From: Guadua angustifolia
Lineage: Eukaryota; Streptophyta; Magnoliopsida; Poales; Poaceae
Assembly: GCA_036346375.1 (NCBI GenBank)
Contig: CM070520.1
Location: forward strand, 20,994,852-21,058,851
DNA: 64,000 nt
Direction of reading: 5' to 3'
Of this stretch, positions 13,380 through 25,460 are shown in pieces. Each line of letters opens with the position of its first letter. The stretch's first letter is position 1. The notes under the pieces were generated by a model. The model ran no database searches and was not told where the DNA came from. It saw nothing but the letters and a program-made list of their open reading frames with translations. Position numbers and translations under genes: made by a program.

Positions 13380-13990
13380 ATGGTATATCCTCTTTTGAGG
13401 CCGCCTTCTTTTCTAAGGAACCTGAAAATCTCAAATTGATGAACAAGGCATAGTATTAAAGGAAATTGCAGCAAGAAATATACAGAACATAGAATACATG
13501 AGAAGTGGAACATGGCAGACCTTCAGATAATTCTGGTCTATATCGAAATGTTTCAGATTTCGCAAAACAGTTAACTCAAAATCAAATAGAGGAATATATT
13601 TTCTTTCATTTCAATAATATCCAAAGAATAGAGCCAATTGATGACTCAAGATGACTTTTTACATGATAAATGGTCAAATTATTTGTTTTCATCACCTTCA
13701 AAGACACCCTTAGGAGTAGCTTCGCACAAATTTAAAATAAATGTCAAAAATTATAAGTTCAATCATGGGAAGGAAACAATGTATTAAAACTATACTCACT
13801 TTCACTACCACCAAGTAGATTGACAAAGATCTACAAAGCGCCATGAAGTTCAGAGTCCATCTCATGCGTCTCTTTGAGGTATTGGAGCCGGCGGTGGGTG
13901 AGGGTGCAACAACTGCAGAAGGTTCTCCAGATTGAGACGAAACTGCTTTCTGGGTAGTTGATTGGTGAACTACAACAGATGATTGCGCAG
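13380..13990 (-). pseudogene. MYB-CC (PHR-like) transcription factor gene fragment
   Basis: Minus-strand exon-like pieces appear in the order of PHR1/PHL-type MYB-CC proteins, separated by intron-like DNA. At 13990-13812 there is a Ser/Gln-rich stretch, then TSKRRMRWTL, ELHGAL, a stop, and VNLLGGSE (MYB repeat start, with a frameshift after RWTL). Near 13725-13675 is EATPKGVFEGDENK. Near 13570-13525 is SETFRYRPELSEGLP. Near 13435-13380 is EKKAASKEDIPSIDLKG, which precedes the coiled coil in the family. Working proteins bind P1BS-type sites in phosphate-starvation genes. The MYB HTH core (the SHLQKY part) is missing and stops are present, so this is not functional. Introns are kept, so it was copied as DNA rather than from mRNA. 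Confidence 0.75.
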
Positions 13991-14027
13991 GTGACCCAAC
14001 CTATGTTGAAGCACATATAAAGCACCA

Positions 14028-14283
14028 GTCAACCCCATGTTTAAAACATCTAGAAGGCTAGAATTGAACTGGAGCATCTTAGCCCACATATGAATGGCTT
14101 TCTCAGTGTCAAATTTCCTAGCCTTCAAAAACCTACAGAGATAATGAACACATGCAACCCTTAAACTCATAGTGAAGATAAAATCAGAAAGAGCTACTCA
14201 TGCTTCAGTAGCTCTCAATCTATTAGTTTTGTTCCAGCACCAACCTTAGCAACATGTGATAATCATTATGCTTACTATGAAAT
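14028..14283 (-). pseudogene. SEC14-like (CRAL-TRIO N-domain) gene fragment
   Basis: Two minus-strand exon pieces with matching splice borders. The first, 14283-14245, encodes SKHNDYHMLL(R) and ends at a GT donor. The second, from 14132, follows a TGTAG acceptor and encodes FLKARKFDTEKAIHMWAKMLQF. Joined, they match the start of the CRAL-TRIO N-domain of plant SEC14/SFH phosphatidylinositol-transfer proteins, which have 'KHDDYHMMLRFLKARKFD...' at an exon junction. After LQF the similarity stops (NSSLLDVLNMG). Only about 33 residues remain, so this is a fragment. It lies just upstream of the MYB-CC fragment on the same strand, suggesting a captured-gene chimera. Confidence 0.75.
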
Positions 14284-14336
14284 ATCCAACAAGTTAAGCA
14301 AAATTGTTGCTTCAAGATTCTACATATCACTACCTT

Positions 14337-14450
14337 GCAGTAGATCCTTCCCATTGATGACGATGAAGATGTTCTTTTGAACTTGAGTGATGCCTGCCCG
14401 TCTGAGTTCAGAAATCCATTCACTGGCTCAATCTCAATTGCAGCAATCAA
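14337..14450 (-). pseudogene. Unidentified exon-like fragment
   Basis: A minus-strand open stretch reads IEIEPVNGFLNSDGQ, then ASLKFKRTSSSSSMGRIYCK, and ends at a possible GT donor (AAG|GTAGTG, near 14337). I do not recognise the protein. Composition is protein-like (mixed, with a short serine run). It lies directly upstream of the SEC14-like fragment on the same strand, so it is plausibly a third captured exon. It could be part of the SEC14-like gene's variable N-terminus, but I cannot show that. Confidence 0.4.
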
Positions 14451-15539
14451 TATTTTTCATTTGGTTAGTTTATCAAACTATTACAAACACATGAAATAAC
14501 TTCATATGAAAAAATAACCATGTAAGGCAAACACATGAAATATTTAGAAGTGTCACTCGAATGTGTATGTGTTTCTGAAGAAGACAAAAGTACATGCTAC
14601 ACTGGCACAACCACTAACAAAAGAAGTGGCATTAACAAAAGAAGGGGTTCCCATTTCAAAGGAACAAAGAGTTATTTACACTTTGTAATGAAACAAAATT
14701 GAAGTAACAAAATACTAAACTAGTTTTCTAAACTAGAAGCCTACGGGTCTTCGGATGTTGGAGACACGTGATGTGAGACAAGTGTAACACCCCAGCACCA
14801 TACGCACCGCGAATGCTACCCAAAAACCCATTTAAAAGAATGACACCTCTACGAGAAGACTGAAAATGAATTCAATCTTTAATCCCTTAAAGCGGCTTAA
14901 AACTAAGCCACCGAAATTTACAAAATTTCGGCATGACTTCTCTAGAATAGAGGACATCCACTCAGCAGACAAAAGAATGATAGCAGTCATATAATATATC
15001 AATCACTCAAATTAGGAAAAAACATTCTAGCAGGTCCTTAGTTAATCAATCAAACCCCTAATAGAAGTTAAGAAACTCCAACACGACGAACAACATATTA
15101 CAACCTCATTAATTACATCCAAAATTATTGAATTGGTTAAATAAATTATTGAAGACCGAAGTCGTGCACGTGATACTACTCCCAACCAGACGAATCAGCT
15201 TCTTCAAGGTACCTAAAACACGAAGTAAACAAGCGTGAGTCCAAGACTCAGCAAAGTGCAACAATAATAAAAAGTAATGAATTCAACTGAATTACTTTTA
15301 CTCTAGAATTTAATATAGTCATTACTAAATGGAAAGCAACCAGTAAAAGAAGCAATAACTAACTCCACTTACCATAACCAACTCGAAAACATAACTAAAT
15401 CTTACCCCTACTTCAATAAACATTTCTGGATGAGTCCACGCCTCAATCCTCAACCTGTTCTTCCCATTTTCATTAATCCCATTTATCAATTGCAACACAC
15501 AATGCAATGGAATGCGTTTATGCTTTCATGCTCAAGTGC

Positions 15540-15985
15540 ACAGAACATACAAAAGAAGAATCTCATACCCATACATCACAATCAACTCATTTAAACATGA
15601 TTCATCTTCGTCAATGCAATACAGATGCGCATATGCCATACAAAAGAAGACTCTCATACCCATACATCACAATCAACTCATTTAAACATGATTCATCTTC
15701 GTCAATGCAATACAGATGCGCATATGCCATACAAAAGAAGACTCTCATACCCATACATCACAATCAACTCATTTAAACACGATTCATCTTCATCCATGCA
15801 ATCTGAGAAGATATGCCATACAAAAGAAGACTCTCATACCCATACATCACAATCAACTCATTTAAACATGATTCATCTTCATCAATGCAATACAGATGCG
15901 CATATGCCATACAAAAGAAGACTCTCATACCCATACATCACAATCAACTCATTTAAACATGATTCATCTTCGTCAATGTAATGCA
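15540..15985. repeat. 91-bp tandem repeat, about five copies
   Basis: The phrase ATGCCATACAAAAGAAGA recurs at 15632, 15722, 15811 and 15902 (spacings 90, 89 and 91), with a diverged partial first copy from about 15540. Copies are nearly identical, so the expansion is recent. A unit of 91 bases shifts frame with each copy, so the 89- and 118-codon open frames over it are artefacts. It lies inside the solo LTR. Confidence 0.9.
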
Positions 15986-16299
15986 AATGCAAATATGCTT
16001 GCATGTGCATGTGCTCATTTCATTTCACAATTCTCATGCATATGATGCATCATGCATGTCTCATTTCCTCTTTTAGCACATACCGGTATGGCCGAGTACA
16101 CACCCGTCGATGTGCACCCTCTCATTCCCCTTCCACCCCGTGGTGGAGGGTGCCTACTCTTACTGACTCGCTCCCATACAACCACGTACGGATCATGAGG
16201 TAGGACTTTCAGACTCACTACATGTGAGCACAGAGGCCCGCAGATCGAAATGGGTCGACTCTTCCATCATGAATGCACAAATGCAAATGACATAAACAA

Positions 16300-18040
16300 A
16301 TTTGCGAACTACATTCATTTCTCACATTTGCATAGCCATAGCCAAATACATGAACATCAACCACTTCTCACATCCAGAAATTTCCATTCACATTCTCGAC
16401 ACTCCTAATCACATCCTCAACGCCGATAATCACATTCTCAACGCTCATAATCACATTCTCAACAATCAAAATCACAGTCTCAATGCTCATAATCATACTC
16501 ACATCACCAATTCTCGAGTAATTACTAATTCCATCAATCTTGATTATAAATCAAATCACTTTCACAATCCAATCCCATACTTTCAGTATTCTCACTAGCC
16601 TATCCAACTAGTGAACCGGAAAATGAAAGTAAAATTTAGCAAGATGTCATCACGGCATCTAGACGAAATTCATTAAACATCGTATATAACAATCAATCCA
16701 GGGATGCAGCATAATTTCATGATGATAAGGCATATAAAGTTCATCAAACAAATCATAACACGTTCAAACAATGATGCACTTGTATCAGAGTACTTACCCT
16801 TTTCATCAAAAGACAATTACCTTACTAGACGTGCTTACAAACACGAATGAAATCCATAGCGTAAGCATATACATAACGCAAGCAATCAACTAGATATCGT
16901 ATAAGAGATATACGGGTTACACTTGCATATGAACTCGTTTTTAATAAAAACATAACCAATTAACCATTCTCATTCATCATATCGCATGCAAAATCAAACA
17001 TGACAATATTAAAACAATACGTGAATAACTGTATTATTGTAAAACTTAGTGGCCACCTAAGCCACAACTGATACAATGCACTTGCCTTTACCGACGAAAG
17101 AATGGAGTGGCGTTTGGAATCTTAGCGTTCGCATGACTTCCCCCAGATTAAAGAAAGCCTGAATTTAGAACACATACACATAATATAACTTAAGACAACA
17201 AACCACATAAATGAAATCTCTAGAACTAGTGCCATTTAATCTCAGGGAGATGCAACACGAAAACATATGCATTGATTCTAGATTTCAATAGAATCAGAGC
17301 ATGAGGAAATATCATTCCACCAAGGCACAAAGAGTAACCCTCCTAACCTTATCACCTACATCTGGCTTACCGATCATACCCTAACGCCTCATTTCAGAAT
17401 CCCATACAATTAATACTTACTTGACTTCTCAAAACAAACAATGAAAGCTTAAATCAGCTCACACACACAAGGAGAAGGTTTATTATTGATCACATAAGTG
17501 GTATAAACTGTCTGAAGATTCAATGACCCACTGTCTACCTTCTATGTGCTCACATGAGTTTTAGAATACATACCAACTTCTAGTATGGATTGAGTGCATA
17601 TATATATATACAAAAACTCAGCAGTTAATCATGTGCACTTGAATCTCTGGGACACAGCACAAGCATGTATGAAAATGCACACATATCAAACTAGGAGATT
17701 TATTACACTTTCTAAGCTCCATTCCACTAATAAAGCACACGCATAAATAAATAACTTGAATCAAACATCAAAACATTAATATCTTTTCATCTGAGCCTCG
17801 CAATCCTTACTACATATTGTTGTAGAACACAAATATTCATTCAAATCTCTCTGCCTCGAGATCTCAAAATCATGCATGAATATATGCATATATTTATATA
17901 CATATGGACTTTATAATCGCAGTGCTCGGACAACATATGACCTTAGGATTAATAAGATCAACCAAATCAAAAACTCAAGCATGCAAAAAAATCATTTCAT
18001 TCTCATGAAAACCTAGCTAGACATTTCATCAAGCACCTAG
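16300..18040. other. AT-rich LTR body, no gene seen
   Basis: This is the interior of the solo LTR. It holds a short run of CAATTCTCACATTCTCAACG-like repeats (about 16380-16500) and AT-rich DNA. I see no convincing coding or RNA gene. Confidence 0.6.
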
Positions 18041-18687
18041 CATGCACAAGGAAACTAAACACCACACTTCAATTTGTTTGATTTCTCACCACAAGAAGGC
18101 ATGGGCTGCTGGTGGTGGTGCTGCTCGGCAGGGGGAAAGGAGGAGAAGGGCGTCTGCCATAAGAGGAGGAACCGACCGCCTGCTTCGCTTGTTGCCGAAT
18201 CGCTGTCTGCTTCTTCTTGAAGCTTCTTCTTGCATGGGAGGGCGCCAACCAGGAGGGAGGCTGGGGGAGGGCACCTACCGAGCGGGCGCTGCCAGGAGGG
18301 AGCAAGCGCCAGGGAGGAGAGGGCATGGCACCAGGGAGGAGCTGGCATGGCGTCAGGGGGGAGAGGGCATGGCGCCAGGGAGGAGGGCTCAGCCCTGGGG
18401 GCGCTCGAACCAGAGGAGAGGGGAGGGAGTGTCGGCCAGGGAAGACTGGGAAAAAATCTTGGCCATGGGAAAAAGCAATGACAGCCACAAGAAAAGGGAG
18501 GAAGAGGGGAAATTCCAACAATACCCCCCCAAAACCTAAATCTTTAACACTAACCTTTACTAATTTTTTTTAATGCGAGGCAACAAAACTTTCTTCAGAA
18601 TAATCCTTGAATCAAGAAAATGAGAACATCACCGGCCAAAACCCTACAAAAGAATTGCTGTATTACAACAAGAATATGGATGACTGG

Positions 18688-21632
18688 ATCGTTGTTGTCT
18701 TCGTCATAAAACTCACCTTTTTTGTTGATTATTTCCTTCATGATGAAGTAGGCGAGCTGGCCCTGAATGTCTTGGATTTCATAAGGAAGCAGTCCTACCG
18801 TAGACAACTTGAGGCGCTATAAGTATGAAAAACAAAATTAAGAGAGTATATAGAAATTGAGTGGTGCGAATCAACGTGTCATGTCAGCATGACTGACCTC
18901 TACGTCATTGTCTTTTATTGTGCAACCTAAGATTTCGCGCATGTACTGGCACATGAAGTACCCACATAATTTGTTCCTTGCGGCTGCTTGTGACACTGCA
19001 AAAATCGAATGAACTAAGATGTCATCGAAGGAGCTATTTACTATGAAATACGATATAAGAATATTCCTTGCATGTGTACCGGAAAGTTAGTACGGATTGT
19101 AAGAGATTTGTGGTATGGACGGTATCTCAAGCTCTTCTAACAATATCTTTTGAACGCCTCATTCATTAAATGTGTCATCACTTCAAAGTCTTTTTTAGGT
19201 TTATCCAGTGGATCCATGATCAATATCTTGCTCTTTTCTGGATGAGTTATTACGAGAATCCAGTGGAAGCTACATACACATGCATGATGCCATAGTCATT
19301 AGTCCTTACATAAGAGTAAATAACGAAATCAATGAGTAATTTAACTAGCTAGTGAGGAACTTACTTAAAATGGTATGGTAAAAGTATAAACTCCTTGTCT
19401 TGTAGTTTAATCAAAGCTTTATATACGTACTCCTCGACCTCCTTTGGTGCTCTTTTGATTTCGGTTTGGCAAACCGTTCCCGAGTCGAGGAATCCCACTG
19501 GCCCCTTGGTTCTTCGTACTTCAATCATCTCATATCTATATAACGAAATAGTTAGACATGATATTTATCGGTATTACGTGAATGTAGACCAAGATTGATA
19601 TATTAGACACTTACTGTGACCAGCATCTCAAAAAAGATATGTCGAGGGCGTCGTGATAGAATAAGTTGTGCAAATTATCGAATTCTATTAAGAAATAGCC
19701 ATCGCCCGCATGGTGAAAATGTTCCTCACGGAAAATTGCAGTGATCACCTTCGGGAGTACGTCTTGGTTGGATCGATCCATGTACCATGCATGTATTCGC
19801 TGCATCATGGGTGTTAGACTTTTTAACTTCGAAGCGGTGACTAAGGGCTTTCCTACCTCGAATTTCAATCTTTGTTGATTATCTTGGTCATCAGACTTCG
19901 CCTTGCCCTTACTTTTTTCTCGCACGACATCATACTCGGTCCTGGCTTCGCCTGATCTGGCTGATACGGCTTGTTTAATGTGCCATTTTTTGGGATCAGG
20001 GGTTCTAGGTTTGTCCTTTGAAGTACCAGGTGTTATAGGTTTCTGCTTTGGAGTACTAACAGTGGCCATCTTTATGGGCTCCTCAATGGATTTCTTTTCT
20101 ACCTCATCTTGCTTTTTCATCGTTTCACTCTCAGGTGCTGGTGACGGATGCACGGATTGTACTGCAGGAGAGGCTGGCACTGCATGGTCCAAGACGATGT
20201 CACGCTTGCACCACTAGATGAATGAGTGGACGGCACTTCCTAGAGTTATTATCTCGTCATTGGCGGGTTTTTCTAGCCCGATCTCAGCAAACTGTGTAAG
20301 TACCATGTCCACCTGGACCTTTGCATAACTTGGCGCTATCGGGGTATTGTGCAGAACACCCCCTTCTTGGCACGGATAAACTACCCCTGTAGCAGCCTGT
20401 AGAAATATGTTCATCACGGGCACGTTGAGCTGACAGGGTGTGGGGTCCTGTATGTCGTCCACAAGATAATGGTTGTTGTCCGCTTCTGCCAATGGCGTGG
20501 ATGCGCAACTGCTGCGATGACCTGTAGGGCTGGAGAGAACGTTGTGGGCCTGCTCCTGGCTCAAGGCTTGTTGTACTTGTCGTTCAACTTGTTCTTCATT
20601 GGTGCCTTGTATTTCTCACAGAACCCTTTCCTTCATCCTTTCCATTTCCTACTCAGCCCGCTCTTCTTTAGCTCTCTTTCGACTCCTATAAGAGTCTCCG
20701 TGCTCAGGGAATCCCATCTTCCATGGAACCTTAACCCCGACGCCTCGTGTCCGACCGAGGTGCTCTTTGTTTCCTAGGGCCGCTGTTGACTCGTCTTTCT
20801 CCTTGTCTGGGTGGAAAGATCCTTGGATGGACTGGGCGTAAAACTCATGAACTCTTTGCGTCATTGCTTCGTCTTCGCTGCTCTTGAATGATAAACTCCC
20901 AGTAGACAAGATATCTGCCCTCACTAGCACGTAGTGCTTCACTCGGTCTGGTAGTCCGATCAAGGGACTTGTGCGTGTCAATTGGACCGCTTCTAATTCT
21001 TGCCTCTCCCATTGAGCAATTTTACCCGTGTACCCACTCATGCCAAGTCTGTGGGGGTGAGTATTCCTTCTTGCGATGCTAATGTGGTCCTCACTGGACT
21101 TCCTTGCTGCTTCAGATTGCTTCATCGCCACAAACTCATCCCAATATGGCTCTAATCTTGGGTACTCTCTGATGGCTGACCGGTTTTGCTTCACATAATT
21201 TATGTTCAGCCTCGCCTTGAAGTTTCTCCACGCCGCATCCATGGTCATCAATGCATCGCGACGCACGAGTTCTTTGGCTCCTTCAGGGAATTCGAAGGTT
21301 TCTTTGAGCTCTGTCCACAGATCCTCTTTGGTGGCTCGGGGCACTTTATGCCAATCTGAATAGGTGATTGACACTTTATCCCTTATGATGTACTCGCATG
21401 TTGACATGTATTTTGCTGTTGATTTTCTCGGTGCAATAGGGGCCCCAGTATCTGAGACCTCCGAGATAGTGTACTGGCCTTCAGGCTTCTTAGTTTTCCC
21501 TTGTCCTCGGCGTCTTGCAACAGGAGTATCATCTGCAACAACGGTGGAGGCCTCGGCACCTTCGGTGGTTGGGTGGAGGGTAAGGTACTTGCTCGGGCTC
21601 TCCTCCATTATAGGCTCGGTTTCGGGCTCCAT
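18688..21632 (-). pseudogene. CACTA-A second gene: Transposase_24 + Ulp1-type protease
   Basis: Minus strand. From the ATG at 21632 one frame runs about 670 codons to 19611, broken by three stops: TAG at 20651-20649, TGA at 20618-20616 and TAG at 20216-20214. The first 327 codons match the plant Ptta/En/Spm transposase family (Transposase_24): STCEYIIRDKVSITYSDWHK, WRNFKARLNINYVKQNRS, RNTHPHRLGMSGYTGKI. The rest leads into a C48/Ulp1 cysteine-protease domain in further exons: EMIEVRRTKGPVGFLDSGTV (near 19530), WILVITHPEKSKILIMDPLD (near 19265) and KLCGYFMCQYMREILG (near 18965), which carries the likely catalytic Cys. The C-terminal end, IQGQLAYFIMKEIINKKGEF, lies near 18770. In CACTA elements this gene accompanies TNP2; its exact role is unclear. 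It is broken but only lightly. Confidence 0.85.
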
Positions 21633-21659
21633 TAGAACTACAGCTCAACCCGAAACATA

Positions 21660-24300
21660 ATTTTCGTCAATTATGCACTCAATAATATTACTCAATAGAA
21701 AGGGAGATATTTCAGATAGGGAAAGAGAACATATGGATATGGATTAGTTCAGATATTGTCTAATTGCACATGCGACGTACAACATATATAACACAAATAA
21801 TGTGGACTTTTATATCATCGAAATTTTATATATACACCGGATTTTTATATATACACCGGAATTATATATATATACACCGGATTTTTATATATATCACCGG
21901 AATGTTGAAAAGCATGCAAGTATAAGAGCAAGATTTTAATCATTATTCCTAATAAGTACATATATGAGAATACATAATCCATAAACAACCAATATGACAT
22001 AAACAAGATGAAACTAAACAAGTTTAAGTTATCCATTATATGAATTATGCCTTTTACCTCAAAGAGAGAATTACTTATTGTGCTCTCAGACTTAGGGTAT
22101 GGATGAAGATAAGAATCTTCACCTCAATCACAAATGGGCTAACAATTTATTCAATGGATTAGGCCTTGAACTCTTACCACCTTAAAATGCACAATAAAGA
22201 ATTCTACTATCAAGGAATATACACAGTTCAGTTTATAACCAGAGTTTAAAGCATGCTAACCAAACAGGGCAATATTTTCAGATCAGCAAGTGAATGCAAA
22301 TTCTACCAGTCAACTCTCGCTATTAGCCTACAATCACCACCACTATCGAGATTTAGAATTTTAGATTCAAGTATACCAACAGATCAATTTAGCTCTCAGA
22401 CAGATTACACATGAACTGATCAAACAATCTCGCAAGTATCAAAACAAACACGAATAATCAGGATCGAGTGTTAATCGTAACATATGCATATTAATCAAGA
22501 CCGAACAAGAATCGACAATTGGTGATCGATTCAGCAAGCAAGAGCTAGCAAAATATCAATTGCTGACATAGAATGAAATAAGCAATAACAGGTTATCAGT
22601 CATGTATAATCTGGACAGTTAAACAAGCAATTCTTTCTAGCATTTAGGACTATAGTTCAAGGCCTAAACTATAGGGATAAATGTTTTGATCATTCCTATA
22701 CCCAAGTTCATCATAGAGCACACCAATCTCAGACCCAAAGGCAACATGACAACAATCTGAAATACTTACAGAAGAGCAACACTCAAAGCTCAATGGAAGC
22801 ATAATTGACATAACTGATTAACATTCTATTGATTATTCCAATTAACAGCATGAAAAACATTACATAACTCAATGGAAGCATAATTGACATAACTGATTAA
22901 CATTCTATTGATTATTCCAATTAACAACATGAAAAACATTACATAACTCAATGGAAGCATCATGATAAAAGTAAATAATGACAGTTTGGCAGTACATCGC
23001 TTCAGTAGCAAACAATAATAGTAGATACACAGTTAACTTTGATCACTAATACACATACAAGTATATATAGTTTCGGTAACATGAAAATACCTCTTCTCTT
23101 TATTTTATAGGAATAAGATAGAAGATGTACTAACTGAGGACTATATTAGATCCTTAAAGTGCCTGTCCATGGCTCATTTCGAGTCACAAATAGAGGTTTG
23201 GAAATTATGTCCTCAAACTCCCCAATACTCCATCAGTCTCTAATCATTAACAATATAGTCATTTTATGAAATCAAAACTGATTGCCAATACTCCATCAGT
23301 CTCTAATCATCACAGAGCAATTCTAACAATTCGAACAGGCAACACAAGATTGAGAACAAGTTTAGTATGTCAATTCGAACAGGCGATAGAAGATTGAGTG
23401 CAAGATTAGTATGTCATGCGACAAATGTTGTTCTGAAAGAAATTGTCCAACTATCATGCTTTCTGTTTTTTCGACAGTGTACATTCCATAGGCTCAACAG
23501 TAACAAGATATGAAACAGTCATGTGGATTTCTCTGGTATATTTCTTTTAGGGTGTCTTGAAAACATAAATGAGCTCAAAATTAGGGCATGTGAACAAGTG
23601 GATGACTTGAATTGCTACCGAATGATACAAAAGAGTATTGCAGATAAGAAATTGAAGAAATCATAATAAAGAAGCAGTCAAGCAGACATTACGGAAGACC
23701 ATATATGGCAGATGATGAATTGCATAAACTTACATGCCATGTTCACTTACATCCTTAAGTTATGTGCTCAAGCATTCTCAAGTAAACTTTAATGTCTCAT
23801 TGGGAATAGATTAGAACACTGTGAGCAGCACATGCTAGAAGACTGCACATATGTGGATAGGCACAGTAGAAGAGATTTCTTTGGAATAAACCACTGACTA
23901 TTAAATGTTGTTTATGCTCCTATTTTATTCCCCTTTCATATCAAGCATTCTCAATGTTATGAGCTCAAGCATTCTCAAGTAAATGGGTATGCTGGGTAGA
24001 CAAGACATAACCACAACCTGTACTAGACTACTAGCTAGTTATTATCATCATATAAGTAGTATATATGCAGATGAATTTGAAGAAATTCCTTACACAAGAA
24101 ACACACTTTTTTACGACAAAACATGCAAAATGAAAATGTCCATGGCACACAAAAGAATTGCTACATACAAACATACACATAAATGTCATGTATGTATCCT
24201 CTTGGGAATGATTAAGAGCAAATTCCAATATACTGATAGCACATATATATGTTGCTCTAATTAATACTTACTAAGTACCCATATACTACCATATATAAAT
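21660..24300. other. AT-rich spacer of CACTA-A
   Basis: No convincing gene on either strand. It contains a 79-bp tandem repeat (22789-22962), a duplicated phrase ATACTCCATCAGTCTCTAAT (near 23226 and 23289) and TA-rich runs near 21820-21900. It lies between the second gene and the internal GC-rich leader, so it could be a large 5' intron of that gene. Confidence 0.5.
22789..22962. repeat. 79-bp tandem repeat, about 2.2 copies
   Basis: CAATGGAAGC starts at 22791, 22870 and 22949, exactly 79 bases apart. The copies are almost identical, including the run ATAACTGATTAACATTCTAT. It explains the 61-codon minus-strand open frame over it. Confidence 0.9.
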
Positions 24301-24500
24301 ATGGGAGATTTCCCGGCTCCTCAACGGTGCCGCGTGGATTTGCGCATGACGTGGACGCGGGACCGAGCGGTGCGTCGCCAGCTTGAACAGAAAAACGGGT
24401 CGCTGCTTGTATGGCGTGAAGATCGTTGAGCCATGTCGCCTACTTTTTTAACGCGGTTGTCAGGCTTAAGTAATTAATCGCGGCGGTTAGGCTCAAACAA

Positions 24501-24621
24501 CGTTGTGGCGCAGCGGTAGCGCGTGCGTGTTGGGAGTGAGAGGTCGCGGCTTCGAACCCTCGCGCGCGCGGTTACGCCCGATTTTCCCGGTCGACGCGTG
24601 TGGGCAACACGTTTTTTTTTG
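24501..24621 (+). mobile_element. tRNA-derived SINE-like element
   Basis: The stretch has a pol III A-box-like sequence (TGGCGCAGCGG, 24506-24516), a B-box-like sequence (GGCTTCGAACC, 24548-24558) at tRNA-like spacing, and a nine-T run (24612-24620) that could terminate pol III. The anticodon-stem bases between the boxes do not pair, so it is not an intact tRNA gene. A tRNA-headed SINE or tRNA relic is the best reading. Family unknown. Confidence 0.5.
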
Positions 24622-25460
24622 CGCGCCCAAGCCGTGGATTTTTGGTGAAAAGAGATTGGCAAATTTCTGAAATTACGTGGAGGTCCTTTTTAGCCCTAGA
24701 TTTTACGAGAAGACCCTCCTTTTTCTATGAGAAGGACTTTGAAACTTTTGGATTTAGCTGGAACAATTTCCGAACTTTTAGCAAATTACGTGTTAGTCTA
24801 TTTTTATCAATTTTATGCCTTTTTACGAAAAGTCCCTTGAGTTTTCGGTTTTTTATGGCTCCTTTATGAAAAGACCCCTGAATTTTCGGTTTTCGCGGAT
24901 TGGCGGCCACGGCTTTCTAAAATTACGGTTTTATCTATTTTTTCGGATTCCGTATTATGCTTGTCGCGTCGTGGCGCGCACCACGCCCACGTGTCTAATA
25001 TTTCGAAAATCACATCTAGGTCGTTTTTTTTGCGAGAAAGACCGTAAAAATTCCCAAAAAAATATTTATTTTGTACAGAGAGAAACTCCAATTTTTGTAT
25101 AGACCCTTCGGAGCTTCCAAAATTTATTTTTTCACGATGTTACGGAAAGTCACTCCAATTTTTGCGTAGACTCTTCGGAGCTTCCAGAATTTATTTTTTA
25201 ACACGTTATTTTTCCAAACATTTACTCAAAACTTTTTGAAATTATCTATTTATCCATTTTTCTCCTATTAGTCCCTCAAAGCTCATGTGATTTTTTTTCT
25301 TGGCTTGCAACGATCGGCATGGCGTGGCGCGGCGTGTGCCGCGCCAACGTGTCTAGTTACTTCTAATGGAACTAGCATTTCAAGAAAATAGAGAACGGCC
25401 ATACAAAACAATAATAGATCATAGAATAGCATGTTATAAATTCAATCTATTTTTCATCTC
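24622..25460. other. Unclassified repeat-like stretch
   Basis: It is T-rich, with recurring phrases such as CCCCTGAATTTTCGG/TCCCTTGAGTTTTCGG (near 24840-24890), GACTCTTCGGAGCTTCC-like twice (near 25100 and 25170), and two GGCGCG...CCACGTGTCTA-like phrases (near 24970 and 25330). This looks like transposon or LTR sequence rather than a gene. The short open frames here have no recognisable product. Confidence 0.4.

Larger units (their letters stand above)
14783..18667 (-). mobile_element. Solo LTR, Tekay-like, nested in CACTA-A
   Basis: The plus strand starts TGTAACACCCC and ends ...GTATTACA, so the termini form a short imperfect inverted repeat. A five-base direct repeat ACAAG flanks it (14778-14782 and 18668-18672). 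No primer-binding site, polypurine tract or coding region is associated, so it is a solo LTR of about 3.9 kb, presumably left after recombination between two LTRs. Its architecture resembles the 5.3-kb LTR: an AT-rich body with a GC-rich block (18100-18460) near the minus-strand start. The open frames at 18042-18573 are products of that GC-rich block, not genes. Confidence 0.7.

Noticed and set aside
15540..15985. CRISPR-like array
   Set aside because: The 91-bp unit repeats head to tail without unique spacers, in a plant LTR.
18042..18573. Several overlapping open frames of 80-165 codons on both strands
   Set aside because: They lie in the GC-rich block of a solo LTR, are open on both strands at once and have repetitive Gly/Arg/Ala or Pro-rich content. 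No domain is recognisable.
14783..18583. Right end of the nested solo LTR at about 18583 (GAGGCAACA)
   Set aside because: The five bases after it (AAACT) do not match ACAAG on the left. The end at 18667 gives an exact ACAAG pair and mirrored TGTAA/TTACA termini.
24501..24574. Intact nuclear tRNA gene
   Set aside because: A- and B-box-like sequences are present but the anticodon stem does not pair and the acceptor ends do not match.
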